Source: SpSt-539 sp964549445
Lineage (GTDB): Bacteria; Planctomycetota; Phycisphaerae; UBA1845; UTPLA1
Assembly (NCBI GenBank): GCA_964549445.1
Contig: CAZJVS010000007.1
Coordinates: forward strand, 93,003-157,002
Reading direction: 5' to 3'
DNA: 64,000 nt
The notes beneath the pieces were generated by a model. The model made no database searches and was not told the origin of the DNA. It was given only the letters and a program-made list of their open reading frames with translations. Made by a program: the position numbers and the translations under genes. Positions 23,101-31,214 of the stretch are shown in pieces. Position 1 is the stretch's first letter. Each line of letters begins with the position of its first letter.

Positions 23101-24687
23101 TACGTGAACTGGCTGGCAATGGGAACGAATACCGGCATCACGTGGGAAAACGCATTCACAACGCTCGATGACGCGCTGCAACAGGCGTCCCTCAACATTG
23201 GGGTGCGAGAGGTCTGGATTGCTGCCGGGGATTACGCGCCCTACGTCAACGGCACGTTTGCCGTTCGATCCGGACTGACGCTCTACGGCGGCTTCGGGGG
23301 GTACGAGCAGTCCGTCAATGAACGGAGCATCGTCGCTTTTCCCACGACATTGAACGGCGATATGGGGTGGTTCTACGCGACACATGTGGTCACACTCGAC
23401 CACGCGGCCGCCGGAGCGGTCCTTGACGGACTGAACATCGTGAACGGATACATCGAAGGCGACTCCGGGTCGGGCATTCTCATACAGGGCGGGTCACCGG
23501 TGATCAGGAATTGCATGGTCGCCAACAACGTCGCCGACGCCGGGGCGGGAGTTTCAATCTTTGGCGGACTCTGCACGTTTACGGACTGCCTGTTCTCTGA
23601 GAACTATTCCCTGTCCGGCGACGGAGGCGCCATTCGAACCCTTGGCCCTGGATCGCTAAGTTTGACTCGTTGCGTGTTCTATTACAACGGGGCTGCGGAG
23701 TATCAACCCGGGCTGGGACGAGGCGGCGCCGTTTTCAACGACGTCGGTTCGAGTCTTTCCGTCACGGGCTGCAATTTCGAGGGGAACTACACGCAAAATC
23801 AATCGCGTGTGACGGCGACGCTTGGCGGTGGCATCGCCAACGCGTCCGCGACGGCAACGATTTCGTCGAGCTCATTCGTCGGCAATGAATCGGCCAATGG
23901 TGGAGGCGTGTACACCAGCGCTGCGCTGACGATCGCCAATTGCCTTTTTGCCGGGAATAGAGCCACGGATCCGTTCCAGGGTGACGGGCCCGACGTCGTT
24001 GGCCGAGGTGGGGCTATCTTTGGAGAATCGACCGTGAGCGTCTTGCTCAAGTCGAGTACGCTGGCCGCAAACTGGGCTCGCAATCGAACAGCCGGCGCGG
24101 ACATGCGAGGCGCCATGCATGATTGTATCTTGTGGTACAACGTCGTGACGCCGTTGGAGGGCAGTCCGCCCCCCGTTGTGAATCAGCAATATCGAGGAAC
24201 GGTTACGATTCGATATTGCGACATACAGGGACTCAATCCGGCGAGTTTTCCGGGGTCCACTCAGGACGACCCGCTTTTCGTCGTCGCACCGGACATTACG
24301 GGCGGGTACTTTACGGCAGGCGATCTGCACCTTCAGTCCGGCTCTCCATGCATCGATTCCGGAGAGAATTCGACGGTGCCCGCTGGGATAACTGCGGACT
24401 TGGACGGGTTGCCGCGTTTTTTCGACGACACCACAACACCTGACACGGGGCTGGGCACGCCGCCGATCGTTGACATAGGCGCATACGAGTTTCAGCCGGT
24501 GCCGATTCCGGGAGATATCAATTGCGACGGAGTGCTGAATTCACTAGACGCTACGGCTCTGGCAGCGGTACTGATTGGAATGGACGGCGATACATGTCAT
24601 CGGTCGGCAGCCGACATGAACCGTGACGGCTTCGATGACGGGGCGGATGTCCAAATCTTCGTGCAGGCAGCCGTCGCCGGGCTGTAA
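20122..24687 (+). CDS. Giant secreted S8-family serine protease with calcium-loop repeats, beta-helix and dockerin-like C-terminus
   Basis: This 1521-residue protein has a signal peptide ending near residue 53 (LLLLAAALASLPVSGASG). An S8 catalytic domain follows: Asp276 (VYDGG), His302 (DHATHVSGT), oxyanion Asn416 (WANGNERG) and Ser500 (CGTSMASP). A beta-sandwich resembling P/homoB-type domains follows (about 590-690). Residues 693-990 hold 18 copies of D-x-[ND]-x-[ND] loops, with a recurring PDEC ending, like thrombospondin type 3 calcium repeats. A parallel-beta-helix region with LYGGFGGYE and repeated N-C motifs follows (about 995-1450). Two dockerin-like EF-hand loops end the protein (from 1464, GDINCDGVLN and DMNRDGFDDG). 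It is probably an extracellular or surface protease; substrate unknown. Confidence 0.9.
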   Translation: MIHAAPVSPPHRLRTPQTMHARSSRGPGGRFPTRLLLLAAALASLPVSGASGQIRWRSFASRAANPSKRRPVEVAADAVSAGERHVVLELDRVATPPIRGKLKAAGISPLAYLGNNGYFAAIDPDAIDATAIDQIGVVHSIDRVELAWKLHPMLARGEKPLWAIVPPPVGAQDSGEWVAIYAMYHSDVAMKDVVAISRGHGALIISELNTINGAVLEMPLREVQALAGDDAVMYLEPALPPLTTNNDGNRAITQADVVQAAPYGLSGAGVKVLVYDGGTAFAQHVDFQGRLTVRDASGVIDHATHVSGTIGGGGVSNPLFKGMAPGVTIESYGYEQVGGLHQGFLYTDPGDLQADYNDAINVHGAVIANNSIGTNTAANGFPCSWEGDYGATSALIDSIVAGGLGAPFRIIWANGNERGPGRCGTTYHTTAPPACAKNHITVGALNSNDDSISYFTSWGPTDDGRLKPDISAPGCQVGGDSGVTSCSASTTGYTVFCGTSMASPTVCGLCALLLQDYRAQYPERADPRNSTLKALLAHNAQDIDAPGPDYKSGYGSVRIQRTIDFLRTGHFVEDQIGQDGVFRVLVPISPADELRVTLAWDDPPAAPNVEGTIVNDLDIVALDPNGVQHFPWTLGGLADPSAPAVQTQADHVNNIEQVYVASPMPGLWTVEIRGFSVPIGPQVFSACFTPGASGDCNSNGVNDLDDIANGTSLDCNHNRLPDECESQADCNNNGTKDICDLYNGTSPDVNNNHVPDECEPDCNQNSIPDSWELSIGTSHDCNHNLVPDECDIASGFSHDCDSNGVPDSCQQDCNQNGIADGCDIASGTSGDCDHDSVPDECQSTADCNNNGVFDFCDLLAGTSRDVNGNQIPDDCESDCNRNSIPDDWDLSTGTSQDCNGNGRPDECDIASGASIDCDSDGIPDECQIDCNHNGIQDSCDLLSGASLDCDKDGIPDECGVDCNQNGVADICDIANGTSQDLNSDGYPDECTRLYVNWLAMGTNTGITWENAFTTLDDALQQASLNIGVREVWIAAGDYAPYVNGTFAVRSGLTLYGGFGGYEQSVNERSIVAFPTTLNGDMGWFYATHVVTLDHAAAGAVLDGLNIVNGYIEGDSGSGILIQGGSPVIRNCMVANNVADAGAGVSIFGGLCTFTDCLFSENYSLSGDGGAIRTLGPGSLSLTRCVFYYNGAAEYQPGLGRGGAVFNDVGSSLSVTGCNFEGNYTQNQSRVTATLGGGIANASATATISSSSFVGNESANGGGVYTSAALTIANCLFAGNRATDPFQGDGPDVVGRGGAIFGESTVSVLLKSSTLAANWARNRTAGADMRGAMHDCILWYNVVTPLEGSPPPVVNQQYRGTVTIRYCDIQGLNPASFPGSTQDDPLFVVAPDITGGYFTAGDLHLQSGSPCIDSGENSTVPAGITADLDGLPRFFDDTTTPDTGLGTPPIVDIGAYEFQPVPIPGDINCDGVLNSLDATALAAVLIGMDGDTCHRSAADMNRDGFDDGADVQIFVQAAVAGL
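22198..23092 (+). repeat. Coding repeat: 18 calcium-binding-like Asp/Asn/Cys loops
   Basis: Inside the subtilase gene, units of the form DCNxNGxPDEC alternate with short linkers (DIASGTS and variants). They form a higher-order pattern of about 32-50 residues. Copies differ at the DNA level, so the array is old compared with the 165-bp repeats at 33440-33983. Confidence 0.85.
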
Positions 24688-24825
24688 CGCTTCAATTCCC
24701 TTATCGCCAGGCAATCGGGCGGAGTGGGCATTTATCAGGTGGCGCTGGCGCAGAGCCGATGTCCGGCCGTCCGGCGACATCTACGCCTGAATTGGGCCAT
24801 TGGCAGCATCCGTCGATCTCATGGC

Positions 24826-26073
24826 TCATGTGTCAGGGTCCGGGGCATCGTGCAGGTCGGACTTGCAGATTTCGCGCAGCAACGACGTGGCGTAGCACCC
24901 CGATGGCAGAGCAAAGCGGAGCTCGATGAAGGGCCCGTGGTCGTCTTTGCCGGCGTCGGCGTCGGCGTCGCGGATGGGGAAGCGGAGGGGACGGCGGCCG
25001 CCGGGGGAGCTGAGGGGGCCGAGCTGGCCGAAGCTGTCGCAGGTCAGGCCGGTCGGCGAAAGCACCGCGGCTTCGAGTTCGGCGGGCTGGCCGGCGGGCT
25101 GGGTCATGCGGTAGCCGAAGATCGGGCCGGTCGGGGAGATTTCGAGGCGATCGGCGCGAGGCTGCTCGACAGCGGCGTCTTCGACTTTGAAGACGGCGGT
25201 GTTGTCGTGTTTCCAAGCGAGGTCGCCGGTCATCAGGCGGTCGAGTTCGGGGACGCGCTGGGCTAGGACGCGGTTGAACAGTTCCGACTGGTAGGCGGAG
25301 ATGAAAAACTTCTTGGCGTTGCGGTTGAGGGCATTGACGGCCTTGCGGGGCTTGCCACCGGTCTGGGCCATGATGCGACAGATCATGGAACAATCGCGGA
25401 ACATGTAGGGCCACTTGCGGGCGGCGGCATCGAAGTCGCCCTTGTCGAAGAGGCGGCGGGCTTCGAGGACATCGCCGGCGTCGTGCTCGGTGGGTGAGCC
25501 GCACATGAGGCGGACGACGGCATCGTCGTCGCGGCGGATGACGGCTTCGCCGATCCGGCCGGTGTCGCCGCGCGAGCCGAAGCGCTGGGGGCCGAAATAG
25601 TTGGGGACGCCGCGGCGGGCGAGGACATCGAGGACGGCGCGGACGTGGGGTAATTCGCGCTCGGAGACGTCGCGGAGCTTGATAATGAAGCGGTTGCCGC
25701 GGAGGTGGCCGATGCGGAGCTTGTTGGTGTGGCGGCTGACGGAGACGACGCGGATGCGGGGGATCTCGAGCGACGAGATTCGGTTGGGGTCGGCGTGCTC
25801 GAGACTGAGGGTCTGACGCGTGACGGCGCGGGCGTCCTTGAGGCCGGCGAGGCCGATTTCCCGCGGATGGACGCCGAGCGCGCGGGCGATGTCGTTGACG
25901 GCGTGCATGGAGGCGATGCCGGATTTTTCGATGGTGAAGTAGACGTGGTCGCCGCGGCCGGAGGGCTCGTAGGCGGGGATCTCCTCGACGACGAAGTCGG
26001 TGTAGTCGCGCTTGATGGCGGCGGGGATGCCGGGGATATCGGGGGTCAGGAAGGGCAGATCGTGGGTCGACAT
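24826..26073 (-). CDS. truD: tRNA pseudouridine(13) synthase TruD
   Basis: TruD (415 aa) converts U13 of tRNA-Glu to pseudouridine. The key motif GLAGLKDARAVTRQ holds the catalytic Asp80. Other family blocks are FVVEEIPAYEPSGRGDHVYF, NYFGPQRFGSRGDTGRIGEA and FFISAYQSELFNRVLAQR. I chose ATG at 26073 (MSTHDLPFLTPD); the longer upstream frame is Pro/Ser-rich and lacks similarity. It is 65 residues longer than the E. coli enzyme. It converges with the subtilase gene and is divergent from the gene at 26127. Confidence 0.93.
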   Translation of the reverse strand: MSTHDLPFLTPDIPGIPAAIKRDYTDFVVEEIPAYEPSGRGDHVYFTIEKSGIASMHAVNDIARALGVHPREIGLAGLKDARAVTRQTLSLEHADPNRISSLEIPRIRVVSVSRHTNKLRIGHLRGNRFIIKLRDVSERELPHVRAVLDVLARRGVPNYFGPQRFGSRGDTGRIGEAVIRRDDDAVVRLMCGSPTEHDAGDVLEARRLFDKGDFDAAARKWPYMFRDCSMICRIMAQTGGKPRKAVNALNRNAKKFFISAYQSELFNRVLAQRVPELDRLMTGDLAWKHDNTAVFKVEDAAVEQPRADRLEISPTGPIFGYRMTQPAGQPAELEAAVLSPTGLTCDSFGQLGPLSSPGGRRPLRFPIRDADADAGKDDHGPFIELRFALPSGCYATSLLREICKSDLHDAPDPDT

Positions 26074-26114
26074 CCGGCTGAAGATACGGCGGCCCGGTCC
26101 GGCGGACCAGCGGC

Positions 26115-26120
26115 TAGAAT
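26115..26120 (+). promoter_or_regulatory. Possible -10 box placing the transcript start on the GTG (leaderless)
   Basis: TAGAAT lies 6 bp before the GTG at 26127, the usual -10 to start-site distance, and no Shine-Dalgarno site is visible. No clear -35 is seen. Confidence 0.3.
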
Positions 26121-26126
26121 GATCGC

Positions 26127-26828
26127 GTGGAAACGCCGGTGGTGCTGGAGAGTTTGAATCCGCGGAGCCGCGAAGACATTGCGGCGATGGCGGTGGCGGT
26201 GCAGGCGAACGTGGCGGCGCTGAAGGTGGCGTGGTCGAAGCGGCTGGGGATTCCATCAGAGCAACACGCGATCCAGACCCCGCCGCCGGGGGCTGTGCGG
26301 CGGTTTCGCGAGACGCTGATCGACCGGCACGTCGTCGCTTCGTATGGCGACGAGGAGCTGGCGCTGCGACTGCGGCAGGTGTGGGGAGAGTTCGGCGTAC
26401 TGTGCTGGGTCTTCGGGTACGTCAATCCGCACCATCCGCCGAATTTCGGCAGCCTGCCGAGCGATCGGGGGATGCAGTGCCCGGTTCACATGCAGTCGAA
26501 ACTCGAGGAAGTGCAGAAAGGGCTGTGGCGGCTGCGGTGGGAGCAGCGGTTTCGGTTGGAGCCGGCGGCACGGCAGGAGCCCGGGTTTCAGCGCGAGTAC
26601 GAGGAGGCGATGGCGGCGCCGATGAACGTCTACGGGCAGAGTATTCGCGTTTGCGGGAACCAGGAACTGCTGCTGTGTGCGTGCGAGTATGCGGGGATGC
26701 TAGCGGCGCTGCGGTGGGCGATTGATGACCGATGGGGGTGGGAGGGGGCGGGGATTATGGAATTGCGCGTAGCGCAACAGGGCGATGTCGCGCAGGAAGC
26801 CCGCCAATTCAATACAAACAATTCGTAA
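26127..26828 (+). CDS. Conserved-looking protein of unknown function
   Basis: I do not recognise this 233-residue protein. It has no signal peptide or membrane segment. The N-terminal third is helical and Ala-rich (EDIAAMAVAVQANVAALK). A central part is rich in Trp, His and Pro (CWVFGYVNPHHPPNFG, GMQCPVHM), and a Cys-containing segment follows (RVCGNQELLLCACEYAG). His and Cys clustering could mean metal binding. The start GTG 26127 follows the TAGAAT box. Its stop codon directly abuts the stop of the convergent radical SAM gene. G/C-ending codon use fits a real gene. Confidence 0.65.
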   Translation: METPVVLESLNPRSREDIAAMAVAVQANVAALKVAWSKRLGIPSEQHAIQTPPPGAVRRFRETLIDRHVVASYGDEELALRLRQVWGEFGVLCWVFGYVNPHHPPNFGSLPSDRGMQCPVHMQSKLEEVQKGLWRLRWEQRFRLEPAARQEPGFQREYEEAMAAPMNVYGQSIRVCGNQELLLCACEYAGMLAALRWAIDDRWGWEGAGIMELRVAQQGDVAQEARQFNTNNS

Positions 26829-27917
26829 TCAGGCAGATTTCGTCAGCTTGGCGCTGGGGCGGCCGTGGTCGAGGAGGATGGTGGGGAGGGACTTGAGGAG
26901 GCCTTTGGGATTGTAGAGCGATTCGACTTCGCCGCGGCAGTTGTACCAGCAGTCGACGCAGGTGTTGCCTTCGCTGCGGGCGTGGAGGCGGTTGACGATT
27001 TCGCGGGCGGATTCGCGATAAAGATTGGCGACGGGGCGGTGGCGCTCTTCGACGCAGATGGCGACGTCGCCGCAGGAGTCGATGTTGAAGAAGGCGTGGC
27101 CGGCCTTGCAGTCGGGGACGCCGCCGGCGAGGAAGGTGTCGAAGTTGCCGAGGAAGCTGGGGTTGCTCAGGAAGTTGCGGTGCTTGCCTTTGAGGTCGAG
27201 CAACTTGTCGGAGACATCGCCTTTGATGTAGCGGAATCGCTTGGAGCCGGTCTTGCGGATCGAGTAGGGCTGGATCATGAAGTAGGCGTCGTGGTCGGCG
27301 GCGATACGGATGAGGTCTTCGACCTGATCGAGATTGTCGTGGAGCAGGACGCACATGAGATTGACGCGCTGCCAGGGGTGCTTGCGGGCGCGGCTGAAGC
27401 AGTCGATGGCGTGGAGGGCCTGCTCGAAGGCGTTGGGGATGCCGCGCGATTTGTTATGCCGGGCGGGGTCGGCATAGTCGATGCTGACGGATGCGCCCCA
27501 GAGGCCGGCGCCGAAAAGTTCGTCGGCCAGATTCTGGGTGACGAAGCCGCCGTGCGTTGTGACGAAGGGGAAATGCCAGCGGCCGATGGCACGGACGAGG
27601 TCCGGAAAGTCGGGGCGGAGCATGGGCTCGCCGCCGGCGATGGAGATCATGAGGGTGCCGAGGTTGGCGAGTTTTTGGGCGCCTTCCGTGATTTGCTCGA
27701 GGGTCTGCTCGGGCAGTTCGCCCATCGGGTCGCGCCAGTAGTGGCAAAAGCCGCAGCGGTAATTGCACCGATAGGTAACCTGCCAGGCACACCAGATCGG
27801 ATTACCGGAGAGGTAGGCGCGCAGGAGCCGCCATTTTTTCTGAGTGGGAGTCAGCGAAGGGGGAAGTTCGGTCGGAGCGGCGGACAAAGTTGAGCGGTCG
27901 GTCTGAATATGCGACAC
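26829..27917 (-). CDS. Radical SAM protein with Cys-rich SPASM-like C-terminus
   Basis: This 362-residue protein has the radical SAM cluster motif CNYRCGFC (Cys51, 55, 58) and the SAM-binding GGEP motif (95-98). A Cys-rich C-terminal region follows (PDCKAGHAFFNIDSCGDVAIC, then NTCVDCWYNCRGE), resembling SPASM/twitch domains that bind extra iron-sulfur clusters. I chose GTG at 27917, with AAAGG upstream on the minus strand; the longer frame is Ser/Pro/Arg-rich. Enzymes of this type modify peptides or small molecules. I see no peptide substrate gene nearby, so the substrate is unknown. Confidence 0.88.
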   Translation of the reverse strand: MSHIQTDRSTLSAAPTELPPSLTPTQKKWRLLRAYLSGNPIWCAWQVTYRCNYRCGFCHYWRDPMGELPEQTLEQITEGAQKLANLGTLMISIAGGEPMLRPDFPDLVRAIGRWHFPFVTTHGGFVTQNLADELFGAGLWGASVSIDYADPARHNKSRGIPNAFEQALHAIDCFSRARKHPWQRVNLMCVLLHDNLDQVEDLIRIAADHDAYFMIQPYSIRKTGSKRFRYIKGDVSDKLLDLKGKHRNFLSNPSFLGNFDTFLAGGVPDCKAGHAFFNIDSCGDVAICVEERHRPVANLYRESAREIVNRLHARSEGNTCVDCWYNCRGEVESLYNPKGLLKSLPTILLDHGRPSAKLTKSA

Positions 27918-28045
27918 TAGCGACCTTTCGTTTGAGGGGAATGTATCGCGGAGCTGCGTAGCGCCGCAAGGCGGAATTCGACCAGCGAAGAGCGCCCGGC
28001 ACGGATGGATGTCCCGCGGATGCGACACGGGAGTGGGCGTCCTGC

Positions 28046-30754
28046 ATGATGAGAGTGGAGTCGATGACGGCAATTCGACGGAGCGGTTGGTGGTTCGGGG
28101 GGCTGCTGACGGTTGTGCTGGGCACAGCCGTACCGACGATCGGTGCGAGTCGTGCGGAGCTGACCTGGCTGCCGCGTGGTGGCGTTCGGCTGTCGCCGCA
28201 GACCACGACGCAGACATTCCGACTGCCGCGAGATTATGCGGGCGTTATTCGCGAGCCGGTGGTGCTCCTGGCGGCGTATGTTCCTGATCCGCATGTCACG
28301 CCGGTTCCGACTCAGCCGACGACGTCGGGGCCGGTTGAGGGACAAGCGCGACTGAAAATGAAGATCGGCGAGAACGAATTGCCGGAATGGATCGTCGGGA
28401 AGACCGGATCGGCGTATGTGATCAACGTAGCCACGATCGAGAAGAATCCGAAGTACGCGGAGGAGCTGCTTGAGATTCATTTCGACGCGGTGATGTACCC
28501 GGGTGAAGTTTACCTTTACTGCGTGGGATCGCCTGATCCGCTGGTGGTGAGTGATTCGCTGGATGGTCCGCTGAGCTTGTTTGCGGAGAAAGCGGACGAC
28601 AAGGATGCGAAGACGTATTTCGAGGGGTTGATCGCGCAGTTTGCGGGCAAACGGGAGGACGCACGGAAGAAGTTTTCGGAGACGGCGAATTCGTCGAACG
28701 AACGGATCGGCATGTTCGCGCGGCGCGGGCTGCGACTGCTGAAGACGATTGAGCGGGTCGATCGGAACAAGGAGGGGTTTGCAAGCCGGTATCGGTGGGG
28801 TTTGTTTCTTCAGCAATGTGGGTTCTTTCAGGCGGCGCTGGAGGACTTCAAGGCGTGCGTCGAGAAAGACCGACTGAGTGGATCGTCGGCCTATCGACTC
28901 GGCGAAGTCATGGATTCCGCCGGCGGGAACCTTGCGGATGTGGTGGAATATTGCGACCGGGCGGGCCTGGCGACGGAGGTCCGCGATCCGACGACGTGGA
29001 ATGTGCTGGTGACATTTCTGCGTAAGCGGACGGTGCAGGTTGAAAGGGACGGCAAGCTCGTTACGGAGGAGCTGAAGATCAGCGACGCGGATGTGCAGCG
29101 GCTGAAAGATCAGTGGATCGCCGTTGAGAAGCTCGTGTACGGGGCGAGTCGCGGGACGCTGCGGCTGAACACGTCGTTTTACAGCATTCCGGATGAGAAG
29201 AACCGCAAGTTCGTGAAGTACGACGGCTGGCTGACGGGGCCGGCGGAAGGGATCGTCGAGCAGCGCGGCTGGTTTGACGCCGTGATCAGCATCCGGCCGC
29301 ACGTTGCGGGGGAACGCGACGAGACGGGCGGCGGCGACGTGGGGCCAAAGGGGGCGGCGCTATCAGACATCGGGATGGACGCGGATTGGCAGCGGTTGTT
29401 TCGACATTTCTACCATCAGCTCGACTGGACACTGATCGTGGGGGAGTGCGGGCCGGGGGCGCCGATGACAGATGAGAGCGTCGGCTGCGGCGTAGCGCCA
29501 ATTCCGACGGCGGGATTCGGATTGCGGGCCGCGATGCGGTACTACATGACGCCGGCAATGTTCCGGCATGCGAAGGTCGTGCCGACGGTTCATCCACCGG
29601 CGTCATTCCGCAGGAAGCCGCTGACGACAACCCAGGCGGTCGAGGACGAGCCGGAGGCGCCGAAGACGTACCTGCGATACTGGCGGGTATTCGGGCCGGT
29701 GAAGATCGGTGAGGCGTTTCCCGCGTCGGGCGAGCCGGCATCGCATGTTCTCGATTCGGTGGCGACGAGCCAGTCGGACGCAAACCGCGTTATCGACAGC
29801 ACGACGGACTTCATCGATTTGCGGAAGGAACTTGGGGCGGACGGATGGTCGGTCGCGCGTGCGGTGTGCTGGGTCTGGTCGCCGGAATTGCAGCACGTGC
29901 AGATGTGGATCGGGCAGAACGATCGGGCGGCCGTCTGGGTGAACGGGCGGTGCGTGCATCACGGGCGGTATGCTTCGATCTGCAACTACGCGGATTCGAA
30001 CCAGGTGGACCAGGTTGCGTCGTTTGCGACGCTGGACGCGGGTTGGAACCGGATTGAGGTTGCGATCGAAGGTTGGCCTGCGCCGAAGAACAAGGGCTGG
30101 GGTTTTTCGATCCGGCTGGCGACGTTTGACGGCGGGCCAGTGACGGGCTTGCGGTATTCCGTCATCGAGCCGACGGCGGGGCTGGCGGCGACGTACGTCG
30201 CGCCGGAGACAGGGTATTACTATTCGTGGGGACGGGTCGAGAGCGCGTTTCACGAGTTGCTGCCTCAATTGAGCGACGCGGACCTGGAAAAGCTGACCGC
30301 GCTGCGCGGAATCCGCGTGCGCGGGAAGGTCGAGGGGGCGAAGGGAATGGTGGCGCTGGAGGTTCCGGGCCGGAAAGAGTCGGCGGAGTATCGGCTTGTG
30401 CCGGCGAAGTGGGATGTGTCGAAGGATCGCGATGTCAGACTTAACAATCTTCTCGACTGGGCGCGGGAGGATACGCTGGCGATCCGGTACCAGCGGGACG
30501 GGCATCCGCATGACTTGCTGATCATGAAACCGGAAGCGGGAGAAGCGTACCTGACTCTTTTGAAAGAGCCGGCCGAGGAGGCGAAGGCGATCTTTGGGCA
30601 ACTTGCGCCGGCGAATCGGGTGGTGGGGTATCTGCCGGTGCCGGCGGAGGGGGGATCGTCGCGGTCGATGATCGTGGCGGATGTGCTCATCAGCCCGGAA
30701 GGGCAGGCGTGGCCGGTGGATGAGGAGGATTTGATGGAGCCGGAGCAGAAGTAG
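28046..30754 (+). CDS. Large exported protein of unknown function with TPR-like and beta-sandwich regions
   Basis: This 902-residue protein starts with a signal peptide (about 1-37, WWFGGLLTVVLGTAVPTIGAS). Residues about 190-320 look helical and TPR-like (KTYFEGLIAQFAGKREDARK, FFQAALEDFKACVEKD, SSAYRLGEVMDSAGG). Residues about 555-710 look like a carbohydrate-binding-type beta-sandwich (YWRVFGPVK, AAVWVNGRCVHHGRY, LDAGWNRIEVAIEGW). The family is unknown to me; an envelope or extracellular role is inferred. ATG 28046 is chosen; ATG 28064 is an alternative. It is divergent from the radical SAM gene. Confidence 0.8.
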   Translation: MMRVESMTAIRRSGWWFGGLLTVVLGTAVPTIGASRAELTWLPRGGVRLSPQTTTQTFRLPRDYAGVIREPVVLLAAYVPDPHVTPVPTQPTTSGPVEGQARLKMKIGENELPEWIVGKTGSAYVINVATIEKNPKYAEELLEIHFDAVMYPGEVYLYCVGSPDPLVVSDSLDGPLSLFAEKADDKDAKTYFEGLIAQFAGKREDARKKFSETANSSNERIGMFARRGLRLLKTIERVDRNKEGFASRYRWGLFLQQCGFFQAALEDFKACVEKDRLSGSSAYRLGEVMDSAGGNLADVVEYCDRAGLATEVRDPTTWNVLVTFLRKRTVQVERDGKLVTEELKISDADVQRLKDQWIAVEKLVYGASRGTLRLNTSFYSIPDEKNRKFVKYDGWLTGPAEGIVEQRGWFDAVISIRPHVAGERDETGGGDVGPKGAALSDIGMDADWQRLFRHFYHQLDWTLIVGECGPGAPMTDESVGCGVAPIPTAGFGLRAAMRYYMTPAMFRHAKVVPTVHPPASFRRKPLTTTQAVEDEPEAPKTYLRYWRVFGPVKIGEAFPASGEPASHVLDSVATSQSDANRVIDSTTDFIDLRKELGADGWSVARAVCWVWSPELQHVQMWIGQNDRAAVWVNGRCVHHGRYASICNYADSNQVDQVASFATLDAGWNRIEVAIEGWPAPKNKGWGFSIRLATFDGGPVTGLRYSVIEPTAGLAATYVAPETGYYYSWGRVESAFHELLPQLSDADLEKLTALRGIRVRGKVEGAKGMVALEVPGRKESAEYRLVPAKWDVSKDRDVRLNNLLDWAREDTLAIRYQRDGHPHDLLIMKPEAGEAYLTLLKEPAEEAKAIFGQLAPANRVVGYLPVPAEGGSSRSMIVADVLISPEGQAWPVDEEDLMEPEQK

Positions 30755-30855
30755 GGGCAGGTCCTGCAGGCGAAATACCCGAGTTGTGAAGGCCGCTGAG
30801 ACACACCGAACGCCTGGATCCGGTTTCGGGGAGCAGTTCGCGGCGGGCGGGCGGG

Positions 30856-30887
30856 CGAAACGCCGAAAAGTCGAATTGTCGAAGGCT
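30856..30887 (+). repeat. Four-copy degenerate CGAA array with 8-bp period
   Basis: CGAA occurs at 30856, 30864, 30872 and 30880, exactly 8 bp apart, with variable bases between. It matches the phase of the TCGAAA array 330 bp downstream. Confidence 0.7.
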
Positions 30888-31034
30888 GTACGGGGCCGTG
30901 GATGCATGAGGCGTGCGGGCCGAAAGAACTTTTGTACGGCATTGAGCGAGATTGAGGGGCAATCGCCCGCGGGTGGCAGTTGGCGACGCCAAATGGCTTG
31001 GCGGGGCGGCGAAACGCCAAATCGGAGCCGGCGG

Positions 31035-31066
31035 GGCACGGAGGCACGAAGGCACGGAGGCACGAA
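31035..31066 (+). repeat. Perfect tandem duplication of a 16-mer
   Basis: GGCACGGAGGCACGAA occurs twice head to tail (31035-31050, 31051-31066). Each unit is itself two near-identical 8-mers. Confidence 0.85.
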
Positions 31067-31214
31067 GGGGATGAGAGAGGCGGCCGGGGGCCGCACGGGG
31101 GCAGTTCGAATAACGTGCGGAAACCTGCAACAAAGTGAAAGCAGCCAACGGCGGGTGAAGGCGGGCCTTCGGGCCGCATCGGTATCGAGAAAGTTGGAAT
31201 GGTGAGAATGGGGA

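Noticed and set aside
26074..26256. N-terminal extension of TruD
   Set aside because: The added stretch is Pro/Ser/Arg-rich, unlike any TruD, and overlaps the divergent gene at 26127.
30786..31205. Open frame of 139 residues in the gene-free stretch
   Set aside because: It translates the GGCACGGAGGCACGAA and CGAA repeats into Arg/Gly-rich sequence, lacks a ribosome site and resembles no protein.
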